Shown here in pieces: positions 43,901 to 56,207 of a stretch of 64,000 nt of DNA (within the stretch, counting starts at the first letter, position 1; the number at the start of each line of letters is the position of its first letter). Position numbers and translations under genes: made by a program. The stretch lies in contig NC_134568.1 in NCBI RefSeq assembly GCF_050947875.1, forward strand, positions 267,908,702 to 267,972,701, given 5' to 3'. The DNA is from Dermacentor variabilis. Lineage: Eukaryota > Arthropoda > Arachnida > Ixodida > Ixodidae. The notes beneath the pieces were generated by a model. That model made no database searches. It saw only the letters and a program-made list of their open reading frames with translations, and was not told the origin of the DNA.

Positions 43901-44362
43901 AGACAATCTTAAGGCAAGGGTGAATTCGAATGTTTGCGTGTGTTTACCTGCGTGTCAATTTTCTTTTCTTGCCAACAAGCCGAAGCGAAAAACGGAAGGG
44001 GATGCACAACTGCTTTCCCCGAGCTAGTGGCTGTGACAGCGTTAAAAATGATAACGACAAAATAAAGAACAAAAATGAGACTGAGATTCTGCTAATAGCT
44101 TCCACCAGAACACGGCGAAACAAGACGTCGTCTATCTGATCAACAACAAAAACGTTGAATTTACAAGTTCGGCTACGCCAACGGCAAAAGGCAATGCAGC
44201 CCAGATTGAACACAAGGTGTTTTCACCCAGCAGCTGCAACCCGGCGCGCACGTCAAACAGACTTTCTAAGCTCCCCGCAGCTCCTCTTCGAAGCCGCAAT
44301 CTCCCGACCCGTCCTTTCCGGATAGCCGAAACGTCATCGCCCGCTGAGGCAGCGGCTATTCG
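40996..44362. other. Unassigned DNA, CpG-rich patches
   Basis: CpG-rich at about 41290-41760 and 42070-42260, with overlapping frames on both strands and no recognised motif. A (TA)n(GT)n tract is at 41892-41929, and A runs at 42049-42058 and 42382-42398. Confidence 0.3.
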
Positions 44363-44438
44363 ATGGGGCCCCCACAGGACGTGACGAGTTCGTGCGACGT
44401 CGTTATGGCTCGAGAAAGCAACCTTCGGAAGAGACCAG
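44363..44438 (+). CDS. Candidate first coding exon, unidentified
   Basis: The ATG at 44363 (or the in-frame ATG at 44405, context cgttATGGCT) opens a frame that reaches a strong donor, GACCAG|GTAAGAG, at 44438 in phase 1. The longer form starts MGPPQDVTSSCDVVMARE and ends NLRKRP. The sequence just upstream (44240-44360) is CpG-rich, as expected at a promoter. The small size, start codon and near-consensus donor fit a first exon, but no downstream exon was recognised and the protein is unknown to me. Confidence 0.3.
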
Positions 44439-45999
44439 GTAAGAGCGAAGAAAACGTGGTGGCTATTTTGGGCGCGCCCGGCGACCCCGGTGGCCCCAGC
44501 CTGGCCCGAAGTGTGTGCATGCTAGGGAGGGGGGTGCCTCGCACAAGACACCGGGCGAGCAGGTCACAAGAGCGAGGCGAGCCTAATTGCGGGCGGATAA
44601 GCGAGAGTCGCTTAAACACTTTTCCCGCTACTCAGGGGCGTCCGGAAGACCGCAATTAATGTGTGATTCCCGTAATCACTATAATTAATGTTTGCGAGGC
44701 GACCGCCCAGCGGCAGCGCCCAAGGAAGGGGTAAATTTAATTGCTATATTTCCACCACGCTGCTAGGAACAAGGCGATGACAGAGCCGCTGAACGGCACC
44801 CGCCAACGAGAGAGCGGTGGCACGCGTCCGGTGTGGCGGGGGGAAGCCGAGGCCACGGAGGCAAGAGGAGAGGGGCGCACAGCGCACGGCACGCGCTTAG
44901 GATGTGCAAGCACCAACTGTGGAATACGCACTGCGCGGCAGCAAGTGTCGTTGCGATGGCTTTGCCTCGCCGTACAGAATGTGCACTACGTAGTGAATGT
45001 CATTGCGCGCACGTTTCGAATTCAAATATGCACAGTAAAGTTCCACGCCACTGAATTTCTTGTCTGCGAACGCTTCTTTGTAGGCGTCAACACCTCGTTT
45101 GTGTCATTTGATGTGGACGACGGAAATGAAAAACAAATCATAAGGGAACGTTCAAGATCTGCGAGCTCAGAACAGGAAGCGAACACTGAATCCCTGCTTC
45201 GCTACCTGGATCACCGTTGCGCGTGCGAATGTCGCGGACGTGCATCACACGTCGAGCACAATCGAAAACTCAGTAATATAAGGAGCGAGCACCAGGTAAA
45301 CGTAAGAGTGGGCCACACACATCGTATCCGTGCACACACCAGCCTAAACAGCAGCTCCGCTGCGCACACTCTGCCGGCGAACACGCAAAAACACGCTGCT
45401 AGCCCACTCATCACACAGAGGGAGCGCAACACATGGGCGCGCGCTGACATGCCTGGCTACAGCACGAGCTGGCCAGCAGCCAGGGGCATGTCTGCGTCGT
45501 CGTGCGAGGGCCTACCGACTCACCTGGCGGTGCTGGTGCAGCGCAGGCTGGCGGCCCTCATGGCAGCAGCAGCCCTCCGGGAGACAATGGCACACTGCCG
45601 CCGCAGCTTCGCGAGCGACTGGCGCGTCGGTCGCCGGGCCTCTTCCCGTCAGGCTCGTTCTCGGAAGGGTCCGGCGCTCCCTTTCCGTCCGGCCGCCGCT
45701 TCCATTGGCGGCGCCCCGGGGGCTGCCCGCACGGCCGCCTGCGGGCGGGGCCTGTTGGCGCGCCGCTGCTGCCGCCGCCGCAGCGCCCCGGGCGTGGGGC
45801 CGGGGCCACTCGCCCTGTGCCGCTGCTCTCGACGCACCTGCGTCGCTCGTCCGAAGACCAAGCGTCTTGCGAGACGCCACCGCGCGACTCGAGTCCTGCG
45901 TCGTAGGTCTGTCAATGCGCGGTACGGGCTTCTCGTGTCTGAGAGCTGACAGTGTGTGGGGATCTTAGCATTCGTTAACGAATTACGAAGATTTTTCAC
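44439..45999. promoter_or_regulatory. CpG-rich region with a minus-strand splice donor
   Basis: The densest GC/CpG stretch of the window is about 45430-45920. On the minus strand CCGCCAG|GTGAGTC (exon end at 45524) is a strong donor, so a minus-strand first exon may end here. The open frames crossing it on both strands (up to 402 codons) are low-complexity Ala/Arg/Gly/Pro and do not start with convincing initiators, so I call no protein. Alternatively it is one shared promoter region for the plus-strand exon at 44363. Confidence 0.35.
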
Positions 46000-46483
46000 A
46001 ACTTTTACTTCGTACTGTATAAACGTATTGAATATTTTTGCAGCTCAAAGGATAAATATTTTTTACACAGCACTTAGTCCGAGTCTTCGCAGTCTGGCTT
46101 GACTGCGGTCCTCAGTCCTGTTCATGAGATTCCTATCTGAGCCACCAGCAGTGTCCACAGGGTCGGTGGAACTCCTGGGACGTAGGACAAGAAAGGTGGG
46201 ATGTGGGAGCGAGCAGAAAAAGCGATGGGAGAGAAAAGAGATTTGCGTACTAGTTCCGTTTTGCAAGCACTGCATTCTCAAACCAAAGCTAGTGTGCCTT
46301 TATAAACTTCAAATTCATGAAGATAAATTATACTAGCCTACAAAGGATGCATCCTTAAATAGCTACACTGCGTAGATTTCCCAACTGCACAACGTTCACA
46401 CCAAAGTATCCATAAACATTGGTTCACACGTACTATACGGCAAAAGCTTAGTCTCCAACCAAGACTAAATATTGATAAAGCAG
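46000..46483. other. Unassigned DNA
   Basis: No feature seen. Confidence 0.3.
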
Positions 46484-46708
46484 TTAGTTACTTCCTTTAT
46501 ATAAGTCAAGCACCGAACCACTTTTGCTAGATTCTGTTTTGTAAGTAGCTTTACGTCCTTCACCTGGTGCATCTTCGATTCTTGCTCCGTACACAAATTT
46601 GCGTCTATATATCTCATAATGCAAGCTGGCCTTCTCTACTTTGCCACGACCAGCTATGATCGCTGGGCATATAACAGATACCACAAAACACTGCTTGAAT
46701 TCATACAC
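46484..46708 (-). CDS. Candidate C-terminal coding exon, unidentified
   Basis: The minus-strand frame reads through about 75 codons to a TAA. Its later part is protein-like: KASLHYEIYRRKFVYGARIE, then DAPGEGRKATYKTESSKSGS and VLDLYKGSN at the end. Hydrophobic, aromatic and charged residues are mixed without repeat bias, and the flanks are not coding-like. Possible acceptors lie near 46660-46670, and CACCAG|GTGAAG inside the frame could be a donor. The frame has no ATG at its upstream edge (GTG), consistent with an exon rather than a whole gene. I do not recognise the family. A retrocopy fragment is an alternative. Confidence 0.3.
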   Translation of the reverse strand: MYEFKQCFVVSVICPAIIAGRGKVEKASLHYEIYRRKFVYGARIEDAPGEGRKATYKTESSKSGSVLDLYKGSN

Positions 46709-48230
46709 AACAGTTACGACACAGGCCTGTGTTGGTGTGGTGATGGTGTGGTGATGGCGGTGGTGTGTGTGTCCGCACGCGTGTGACTAATGGATTAGAG
46801 GTGCGCCTCCTCTACTGCGGGAGACTGGGGAACGGGAAATGCCCGAGCAGCCTAATGTTTTCAGGCTTTCTCAAGAGGCGCCGATTGCGACGGTGCTTTC
46901 GATATTAGCTCTCACGCCTCTGGTCCTACAGCCCTCTGTTCACCTACTTGGAGTCACCACTACGTTGCCTCACGTTTCAGTTTAGCTAGGTGTGTTAGTT
47001 TTGAGTTTCTCTGTGGGGTCCGACGGGTTCTGTGTTCGTTGGTGGTGGTTGGAATGTGGAAAAAAGGGTGCGAGCCGTGGGGAGGGGGAGAGGTGCGGCG
47101 CCAAGGGGATGAGTGAAGCGCCACGTGTACTGGGTGTTCTTTGTCCCTGGTTTTCACCCCTTAGCCGAGATGATAAATGCGGGGGAAGAGGCAGTACCAT
47201 GCGTCGATTGGTTGGCGCAAGCGATGACGTCACCACACCGCGGCGGCGGTGTGGATACAGCTCGCGGTCCTGGGGTGGCATGACGCACCGGTGCTCGGTC
47301 GGCCACGGCGACAGAGTGAACGCGAAAGCTTTGCTTACACCTATTCCTGCTGTGCATTGGATCTGCATGATTTTATTGCGACAACAATAATACGGACACT
47401 CGAGGCACATTCGCGCCGTCGATGCTGCTGTTGGTGCCGCCTTCGCAGCCGTGCCGTATAGGGTGCGACTGCGCATGTGTGGCCGAGCGCACACGCTGCC
47501 AGCGATCCGTGCGTTGGAGGTGACGTGATCTGCTGCGGGTGCTGGGGCAAAGAGCGAGACTAGAAAGTTCGAACAAGCAGTTGCCGTCAACAGTTTCATG
47601 CACAAAAGTTTATTTTGCGAGTAAAACTGAATTTTATTCGAAAAGTGGCAGACATCTGGTATAGGAAAATGCTGTTCTTACAACGACTTTTTTTAACGTT
47701 TCAGTCGGACAGAGTGAGGTGGTCACTTGGAGTGACCACCACGCACTAATAGTCTAGCAATCACTTCTGGTAGAGGCCCGCAAAACAAATCCTGTTTCAT
47801 AGCAGGCACAATGGGACATTGCATGTCTCGCACATCAACGTCGTCCTAGAAGGCTGAGGTTTTTACTGCAGATAGTGCCCCTACGTAGAATGCACCTGTT
47901 CGGCTGGCGCTTGCAGTGAAGTGTACGTATTGTAGTATCTACGCATAAGGCTTTGATTTGATTATCTGGGCCACCTCACTGGTGGAGCCCCAAAAAAGAA
48001 CACATTCCACTAAGATGGTTGGCGTGTACAATTTGCACCGATGTTGAGCGTATACGCTTTTGTCTGAAAGAGCAATATCTGCTTCAAGGATAGCTTCAAG
48101 AAAAGGCCTAAGATGTCACTTGGACACCCTATCTCTCTCTGTTATTATTGGCAAATGACACTTGACTCTATGGCAAATGGTTCGACGGTGGTGAATTTTG
48201 GAGGACGTACTGACTCCGCATAGGCACCTC

Positions 48231-48233
<3 letters not shown>
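46709..48233. other. Unassigned DNA with CRE-containing CpG-rich block
   Basis: A CpG-rich block (about 47080-47560) contains TGACGTCA at 47225-47232, a perfect CRE palindrome, so a promoter is possible. A 207-codon minus frame (46982-47605) overlaps it but is Pro/Thr/Ser-rich with no motif. Confidence 0.3.

Positions 48234-48303
<70 letters not shown>
48234..48303. repeat. (CA)n microsatellite
   Basis: About 35 CA units. Confidence 0.97.
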
Positions 48304-48304
<1 letters not shown>

Positions 48305-50906
48305 GCCTTGGGTACAGTGCTCAGGAGAGTGCCGTTGGGTAGTGAAAGAGGGGGGAAGAGTGAAAAGGCAAAGAATTGTTCCCTATAGTGCACTGTTCCA
48401 CTCGGCGAAAAGTGCCCGGCCATGGCACTATGCGCTGACTACAAGAGGACGGAAATTTGTAGGAGGGTGCCCTTAGCAAAGCTTAATGACTTAAGTGCTT
48501 TAGAACGTGAAGTTCAAATCAAATATACATTGCAGACGTCGCCCCCTTAGAGGCGCATAAAATATTCCGCAGATATACACCGTTTTTTCATGGGCGCCAC
48601 CATATTGCTACGCAGTGGCGCCATCTATGGGCAGTCGGCATGCTGGCTTGGGCGAGCACTCCGTTTTGCATGGCAGGTATATACGCTCGGCGATAGTTTC
48701 TGGTATTTCCTTTCGCGCTCACGCGGTCGATTTAGCATGACGTGCGTCTTCTACGCGCTAAATGGTTCTGTGAGGCGTACTGAAGTGGTTTAAGTCAGTA
48801 TGGACGGACTTTCTGCCGGCATTGCGGCGGACGGAGCACGCAGCGCGATGTGTGCGCGCGTATATTTGAGCCTACAATCAGCCTCGGAGATCGACTGTGT
48901 ATTTCTGAATGTTCCATTCACTAATGTGACCTTATTGCAGCATTATCCTCTAGTTCTAAGCTGCGGTTTGGGAGCAATGAAACATATGCGACGATCGTAA
49001 CAGTGTGGGTGCCGTTCTGCTACGATAGGGGCTGTACTGTTATACTTTGACAAGGGTTCAAACTGTTAGCTGCAGATTACATTGCGTGATTACTTGGTTC
49101 GGTGGATGAGGTTTCCACCCATGAATAAAATAGTTTTGGTAAGTAATAACAGCATACCTTAGAGTGGGAAGTATACATGTTCAGCAAAGCGAGCGCATAG
49201 CTTAAGCATGCGCCATCAACGCTTATAAATCTATAAATGTTGTGTTGTGTGACTATGCGAGGTCGTACTGCGGTGTTAGCCCGTTTTCTCTATCTTTTTC
49301 GAGAAATAGGATGATTACCGATTTTTTTTTCGGTTGGGTTTGTTCCGTTCTCTACGACGCACTCACACGTATTACGGAAATTTTGTCCTCAAAAATAGCC
49401 ATCGCATTACTTTTATGCGATCCCTCTCGAATATTTTGGCTTTACAGAGCAAAAAGGCAATGTCGAAGCACATAGCTTATATATATGTATCGTGCTGGTT
49501 CCCCAACCGTAGTGATCGCTGTGTTGAGCAGGGCCATCCGCCTCATGCAGGAGGCTAGAGCAGACATATAGTGATTTCAAGCCTACTAGACTTGAAATGC
49601 GTGAGAAAGATGCCGGTGCATCACAAATATTTGATAGCGCCTGCCGCTTAGATGTTTCGTAGTTGCATTAGGTTGACCGTAGACGAGCATGCGCTCTTAT
49701 GTTTTCGTCCCTACGCCAAGCGATCAGATAGTGAGCAGATTTACTTACCATTTCATGCTGGTAATACGGAGACAGCTTTCTTTTTTTTTCTTCGTTGTAT
49801 TAAAGCCGATACACCCAAAATAGTTCACCGCGCATACACACACCGCAGCTGACGCGCGTCAGATGTTTGCTCCCCCAAGAGATATTTCCGCGTACTGTAG
49901 TTACCGATGCACCGAAAGGCTTCCCTGACGACCTTATATGAACGGACATTGCGTAAGTTTCAAAAAGTACGATCTAAAGCATCTCGAAATCGTTCCGCAG
50001 CACGCGACAGCAATACTAGGGTGCCTCGAGGGGAGCGCGCGCATTGAGGCACCCTAGCAATACTTTCAAGCCAATACTTTCAAGCCAAGCCAGAGAGGAG
50101 GAAAGGCTCGCCGCGCGCCCTTTCCTCCTCGCCCGATGAAAAGGTCGTAGCGTTCGTTGTAACATGCATGCTGTAGAAATACTTCCCCACCGCGGCCTAC
50201 TGCGCTAGCGTATAGTGTGATATTAGCACAAATATGTGCTTTAATTTTCTTATGAAAGCTCCTTTAAAATACCACACGTTTTACTGAAGCTGTATTCTTC
50301 TTCGCATAGTCGCCTATTATTTCTTGCTTCTTCATTATCCTCTCTTTTCTAGTTTCCCCCTTCCGAGATGCTCATTTCAATTAACTTCACTTAAAAATGC
50401 GGATAATCTGTTCCTTCTATATACCTACGCAGCTACGTATGGAATGTGCACCGCACGTGGCTATTCATACATCTGTGCATACACATGCATAAACACATCG
50501 CTACAGGTCTTTCTGAATGCTGAAAGTTTGCATTTATTGTGCTTTTGTGCACGCTTATTGTTATAATGTTGATACTGACATCCATCTGACGAAAACTATT
50601 TACTATGTTTATTTCTTGGAGACGTTATCTTTTTCTGAAAGAAAATAAATTGCACTGCTGTTTTTCTGCCTGGATATACAATATAAACAAGCAAATATGC
50701 GCTTTCGATGCGACGTCATGCTGAATTGGGAGTTGTGCACTCGTTACTTGAAACATTTCAAAATTACATAAAAGTAATTAGTCGTTAGCTACAGAACCCA
50801 CCCCACGCTGAAGCAAACCATGAGGACAAAATTGCGCTTCGGCTTCGTTGCTTGAAACGTGAGGGCGGAGCAGTGTCGCGGCGGGCTTCCGCCCCGGCTG
50901 CCGCTG

Positions 50907-50910
<4 letters not shown>
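48304..50910. other. Unassigned DNA
   Basis: No supported gene. It includes the perfect hairpin at 50016-50057, annotated separately, and a short tandem of tactttcaagccaa at about 50061-50089. Confidence 0.3.
50016..50057. repeat. Perfect 12-bp hairpin flanked by a 7-bp direct repeat
   Basis: CTAGGGTGCCTC (50016-50027), an 18-base loop, and GAGGCACCCTAG (50046-50057). GCAATAC occurs at 50010-50016 and again at 50057-50063, so the hairpin looks like a minute inserted unit with a target duplication. Confidence 0.85.

Positions 50911-50996
<86 letters not shown>
50911..50996. repeat. (TA)n microsatellite
   Basis: About 43 TA units. Confidence 0.97.
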
Positions 50997-50998
<2 letters not shown>

Positions 50999-51105
50999 CA
51001 CGTCTACTTGTTTATCGGGTGACCACGTTTCACCGCCTAACGGGTACGGAGAATAAAAAGACGTCATGCTCTAATTAGAGCGAGAACTAAACATGCCCTA
51101 ACAAA

Positions 51106-51467
51106 TGTTATCGCTCAGCGCAGGACGCGCCTGCATGTATCGGGAGTTTCTCGAATGTTGTCGATGCTTCGATCCGCTGTCTGTTGTCACCGGACCTTGT
51201 GTGCATGTATGCGCGACGCGAATGGTGTAGAACTTTCTGGAAGCCACGCGGACCCAGCAATCACTCAGTATACCTTCGATGACTCATGTATAAAAGCCGA
51301 CGCACTTGACCCGCAGATCAAATTTCGACGATTCGCAGACTGTGTTCGCCGCTGTTGTGCTTTGAGTGTAAATTATACTTTTGTGGGCACTGGTTCACCC
51401 AATACAAAGTTAGTTTCGTCGTTCACAGTTTTCCGACTGTTTTCTTAATCGTTACCACAACGTGACA
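51106..51467 (+). mobile_element. Probable LTR (solo), promoter-bearing
   Basis: TGTTATCGCTCAGC at the left and ...CGTGACA at the right fit TG...CA termini. Inside is a perfect TATAAAAG box (51289-51296), followed by a GC-balanced start region, as in gypsy-type LTR promoters. No gag or pol frame lies on either side, so if correct it is a solo LTR. The left edge is uncertain, since related-looking sequence may begin near 51000, and no convincing target duplication was found. An ordinary cellular promoter is the alternative. Confidence 0.4.
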
Positions 51468-52284
51468 ATATAGTGACGCCACTGCTGCGGTGGTATAGTG
51501 CGAACTGTGGTGTCTTTTGCTGCTGAGGATGTATTCGTAATTGGGCGTGCCTTGCCAAATATTGGTGGAGAGTCGGAAGCTGCCCCAAAATGTTCCTGTA
51601 CATCCACCGCTGGGACACTATCGCACCCCCCCCCCCTCACCTCCCCAATAAATGGTGCTGTCGTGTGGACGTGGGAGAGGTTCTAGTTTGGATCTGTTAA
51701 TAAGGATCTGTTAATAAGTATCTGTTAACAAGGATCTGTTAATAATGAGCGAAAGTTCTGTAGATGGACTGGGGAGTGTTGCTTCCTGGTAGTGACGGGG
51801 AGTCCGGTCTGAAGAGATGTTGGGGAGGACTGCGGGCTCCGGTACCCTGCGTAATGCTTCTCGAGCGAGAATATTCGTTTGTTCATTTCCTGAGATGTCG
51901 TCGTGAACAGGGATGCCAGAAGACTTTCGTTTCTGCCCGAATGTAATTGTTGATTAATTTAGTGATGTCTGTCGGTAGGGGCCCGGGAAGCGTTGGCGGC
52001 AAGTGGATTTAGAGTCTGTATATCGGGCTCATGCTTGGTAGGGTATTAGTATGGGTTATTGTTTGTGTCTGGTCTATGACTGCTGGTGCGGAGGTCTTCT
52101 GGTTGACCGCGACGTACGTACGATAGCGATGTCTAGTTTGGGTGGCTGCTTTTAGTGGAGTATATTGCTGAATATTATACCTTATGGCTTTGTTGCTAGC
52201 GGGCCACAAAAAGGCACAGCAAACAGGTGGTAACAACAGTTGCACATTTCAAAGTGGTGAAAAAACAAAAACAAAAAAACGTTC
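51468..52284. other. Unassigned DNA with short ggatctgttaataa reiterations
   Basis: At about 51688-51744 ggatctgttaataa recurs with small changes (four units). A C run is at 51627-51636. No gene supported. Confidence 0.4.
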
Positions 52285-53040
52285 ACTTCATTGCATGTTT
52301 TCCTTTCCTTTGCACCACCACTCTTCCAACAATCTCTTACTGGTCTCCACCGGATATTCGCTTACAATTTCCACAACGGCCTTAAAATTCAAGGCCCAGG
52401 GCCGGCTCAACAATTCCACATTCATCGCTGCATGGGTAAGCGTGTCATTCTGACAGAATAGGCTCTGTAGTTTCTGTATCATTTCCACACGCTATGCACC
52501 AGTAACCTTCATCTGAAAAATTTATTCCATAACTCTTCGTTCTCTGACACCCTTATCTGGCTTCGAACAGTAGCGCCTGTAAGTGATCATAAACCTTTTC
52601 CCTTCTAATTTCCTCCTTCGCTGTTCGATATAGCTCTGTAGCTGAATTCCTCTTCATGGCGCCTAGCAAGTGAACCCTTTCTTGTTCGGTTGTCTGCGCA
52701 GTTCACCGCGGTATTTACAAACCAACTAGCGCAGTTTCCTACACTCACGCAGTGCATTGTTTCTGCATCTATGTCGTTATGTTCCACACTCTTTTCTCTG
52801 CCACTGTCCATCACGTTGGGATAGTACTTGATGGTTAGTTTCCTGCTTATTTTTCTCCACTGTGAGTCGACGTTTTCCATATGCAGGTTATACCTAAATA
52901 ACCTAGCCGCCAATCTATTTCCGTACATATTGCTCAGTCGTTTTTAGATGTAGGTTTAGCTCTGTACCTCCCACAGATTGAAGGGTGTCCATGTAGTCCC
53001 ATGTCTCCCGGTATTGTTTCATTTGAGATTTATCCGTAGG
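52285..53040 (-). mobile_element. Non-LTR retrotransposon C-terminal remnant (family N, copy 1)
   Basis: Minus-strand translation gives RLFRYNLHMENVDSQWRKIS followed by RKLTIKY, close to VFRYLYRKNIDSQWRKRTRK in the copy at 56208-58690. Further on, ALLFEAR and a CIACGN Cys pair correspond to its SLLFEAR...CACCG Cys-rich tail. Stops and frameshifts are frequent, so this is an old, dead copy. Only the region after the RT is present. Confidence 0.6.
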
Positions 53041-53104
53041 CACCCAGTGCTAGTCTTATGACATCGCTCTGTTTAATCGATATTCAACTAATATTCAAAT
53101 AATA

Positions 53105-53783
53105 TTAAATATTCAACTAATCAATCAATTAGCTTAATTAATTAATCAACTTATCAAATATAATTAGTTGAAAAGTGCCAATGAGAAAATTGTAGAGCAA
53201 TAGAAAACTTCCAATACAACTTTCTGTTGCTTAATACGTGCTACATAAGCGTTTTTCCGAGCGTCAAAGAAGCCCGCAATTACACGCCAAGTGCTTCGAG
53301 CGGCCAGTCGGGCGGAAATTTTGGTGTATTCGCGGGCTTCTCTCGCGCTTGGAAAAACACCTTTATGTAGCACGTATTGAGCAACAGAAAGCTTGTTGGG
53401 CTGCTGAGCACGAGGTCGCGGGATCGAATCCCGGCCACGGCGGCCGCATTTCGATGGGGGCGAAATGCGAAAACACCCGTGTGCTTAGATTTAGGTGCAC
53501 GTTAAAGAACCCCAGGTGGTCAAAATTTCCGGAGTCCTCCACTACGGCGTGCCTCATAATCAGAAAGTGGTTTTGGCACGTAAAACCCCCCCCCCCCAAA
53601 AAAAAAAAGCAACAGAAAGCTGTGTTAGGTGTTTTTCATGTCGCTCTACAATTTTCTCATTGACACTTTTCATCTTATTGTAATATTTCAAAAGTTGATT
53701 AATTGAGGCTAATTATGTAATTAGGTGGATTGGGAAAAAAAAATAGCCAAGGTATCTCCAAGCGACGGCAAAATTTACCTTGG
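53105..53783. mobile_element. Palindromic MITE, family B, copy 2 (ends lost)
   Basis: The left arm (aaatataattagttgaaaag, tgccaatgagaaaattgtag) and right arm (ctacaattttctcattgaca, cttttcatcttattgtaat) are inverted. Both match 15017-15874, including the shared gtgtattcgcgggcttct core. The outer CAGGGTGTCCC ends are missing; the right side stops at ttaccttggt, where a (TA)n tract begins. A Ruka SINE splits the right arm. Confidence 0.75.
53394..53607 (+). mobile_element. Ruka SINE, 5' truncated, with perfect 14-bp target duplication
   Basis: Starts tgttgggctgctgagcacga, has the B box ggatcgaatcccggcc and the full body, and ends in a C run plus A run. AGCAACAGAAAGCT is present at 53380-53393 and 53608-53621. 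It is very similar to the 54.4 kb copy, so it is young. Confidence 0.95.
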
Positions 53784-55292
<1,509 letters not shown>

Positions 55293-55301
55293 TTCTACAT
55301 A

Positions 55302-55630
55302 CGCCGCCAAGGTTTTTGAGTTGTGGCGCTGGCTAACACATCCAGGGTTAGTTCTCGTATAATAAAACATAAATACCCCAGAAAATGGATGGGAAACCGA
55401 CGCCACGGTAGCTCAGTTGATAAGAGCATCGCATGCGTAATGCGACGACGTGGGTTCGTATTCCACCTGCTGCAAGTTGTTTTCTTCATCCACTTGCATT
55501 TCCATTAACTTATCATTTCTTTAATTCAATTAGTAAGCACAAGTAATTTCTCTTATATTGTCCTCGATGTTTGTTTGTGGGCTTCTTATGATATGATTAA
55601 CAAAAACCGGGCCCCTCGGTTCTCTTTCAA
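55302..55630 (+). mobile_element. tRNA-Thr-like SINE (family S2), copy with shared upstream segment
   Basis: Upstream segment cgccgccaaggtttttgagt through ccccagaaaatgga. Then the tRNA-like part (55401-55475: cgccacggtagctcagttga, gcatgcgtaatgcgacgacg, gggttcgtattccacc). Then the tail tttccattaacttatcattt, tttaattcaattagtaagca and gggcttcttatgatatgatt. Same order as the copy at 18605-18925. Confidence 0.7.
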
Positions 55631-56207
55631 TATATATATATATATATAGATATATATATAAAGATTAATTTTTCAGGCTACCTTTCAAACGTAAAGAACT
55701 TGGGCGATACTACAAGGCAAACAGAACAAGTATTTAATTTCAACAGTTTTGACCGGTGGACCGCTCTTCATCAAGGTTTTAAAAAAAAGAGAGACTTCGG
55801 CACTGATAGTGAAGACGGCAGACCACGTGCCCGGTCGTTCCCAGATACATAAATCCGTTAGGAACACTTATGACTGTGATTCACTCTTTCTAGGCGCTTT
55901 GGCAGATTTACAGCTGCCTTATTGGCAACGGTGCAGGGCAAGGCGAAGGCAGAGTCCCGTGTATGTAGGGCAAGGAGGCCAGTGAGCGAAAAATAAAAAA
56001 AAAATAAAACAGACTGAGGATACTTAAGCTTCGCCTTTAAGAGTGAAACGCGATAGCATTCGAAGATCCCTGACTGCTTCTCACGCTTCCCGGCAACTAC
56101 AGCGTATGTAATGGTAATGTTTACCGGGAAACGCTCGCGGCAAACCAACCCTATGAACGAAGGCGGGCTTTCTGGTAAACACGCGGCCTCTTGCATGGGC
56201 CGCGGAT
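55631..56207. other. Unassigned DNA with (TA)n
   Basis: Interrupted (TA)n at 55630-55661. The rest shows no supported gene. Confidence 0.35.

Noticed and set aside
44741..45949. 402-codon plus-strand frame
   Set aside because: Lies in the CpG-rich block; low-complexity Ala/Arg C-terminal half, overlapped by long frames on the other strand; no domain seen.
46982..47605. 207-codon minus-strand frame
   Set aside because: Ser/Thr/Pro-rich with no motif, competing frames in the same GC-rich block.
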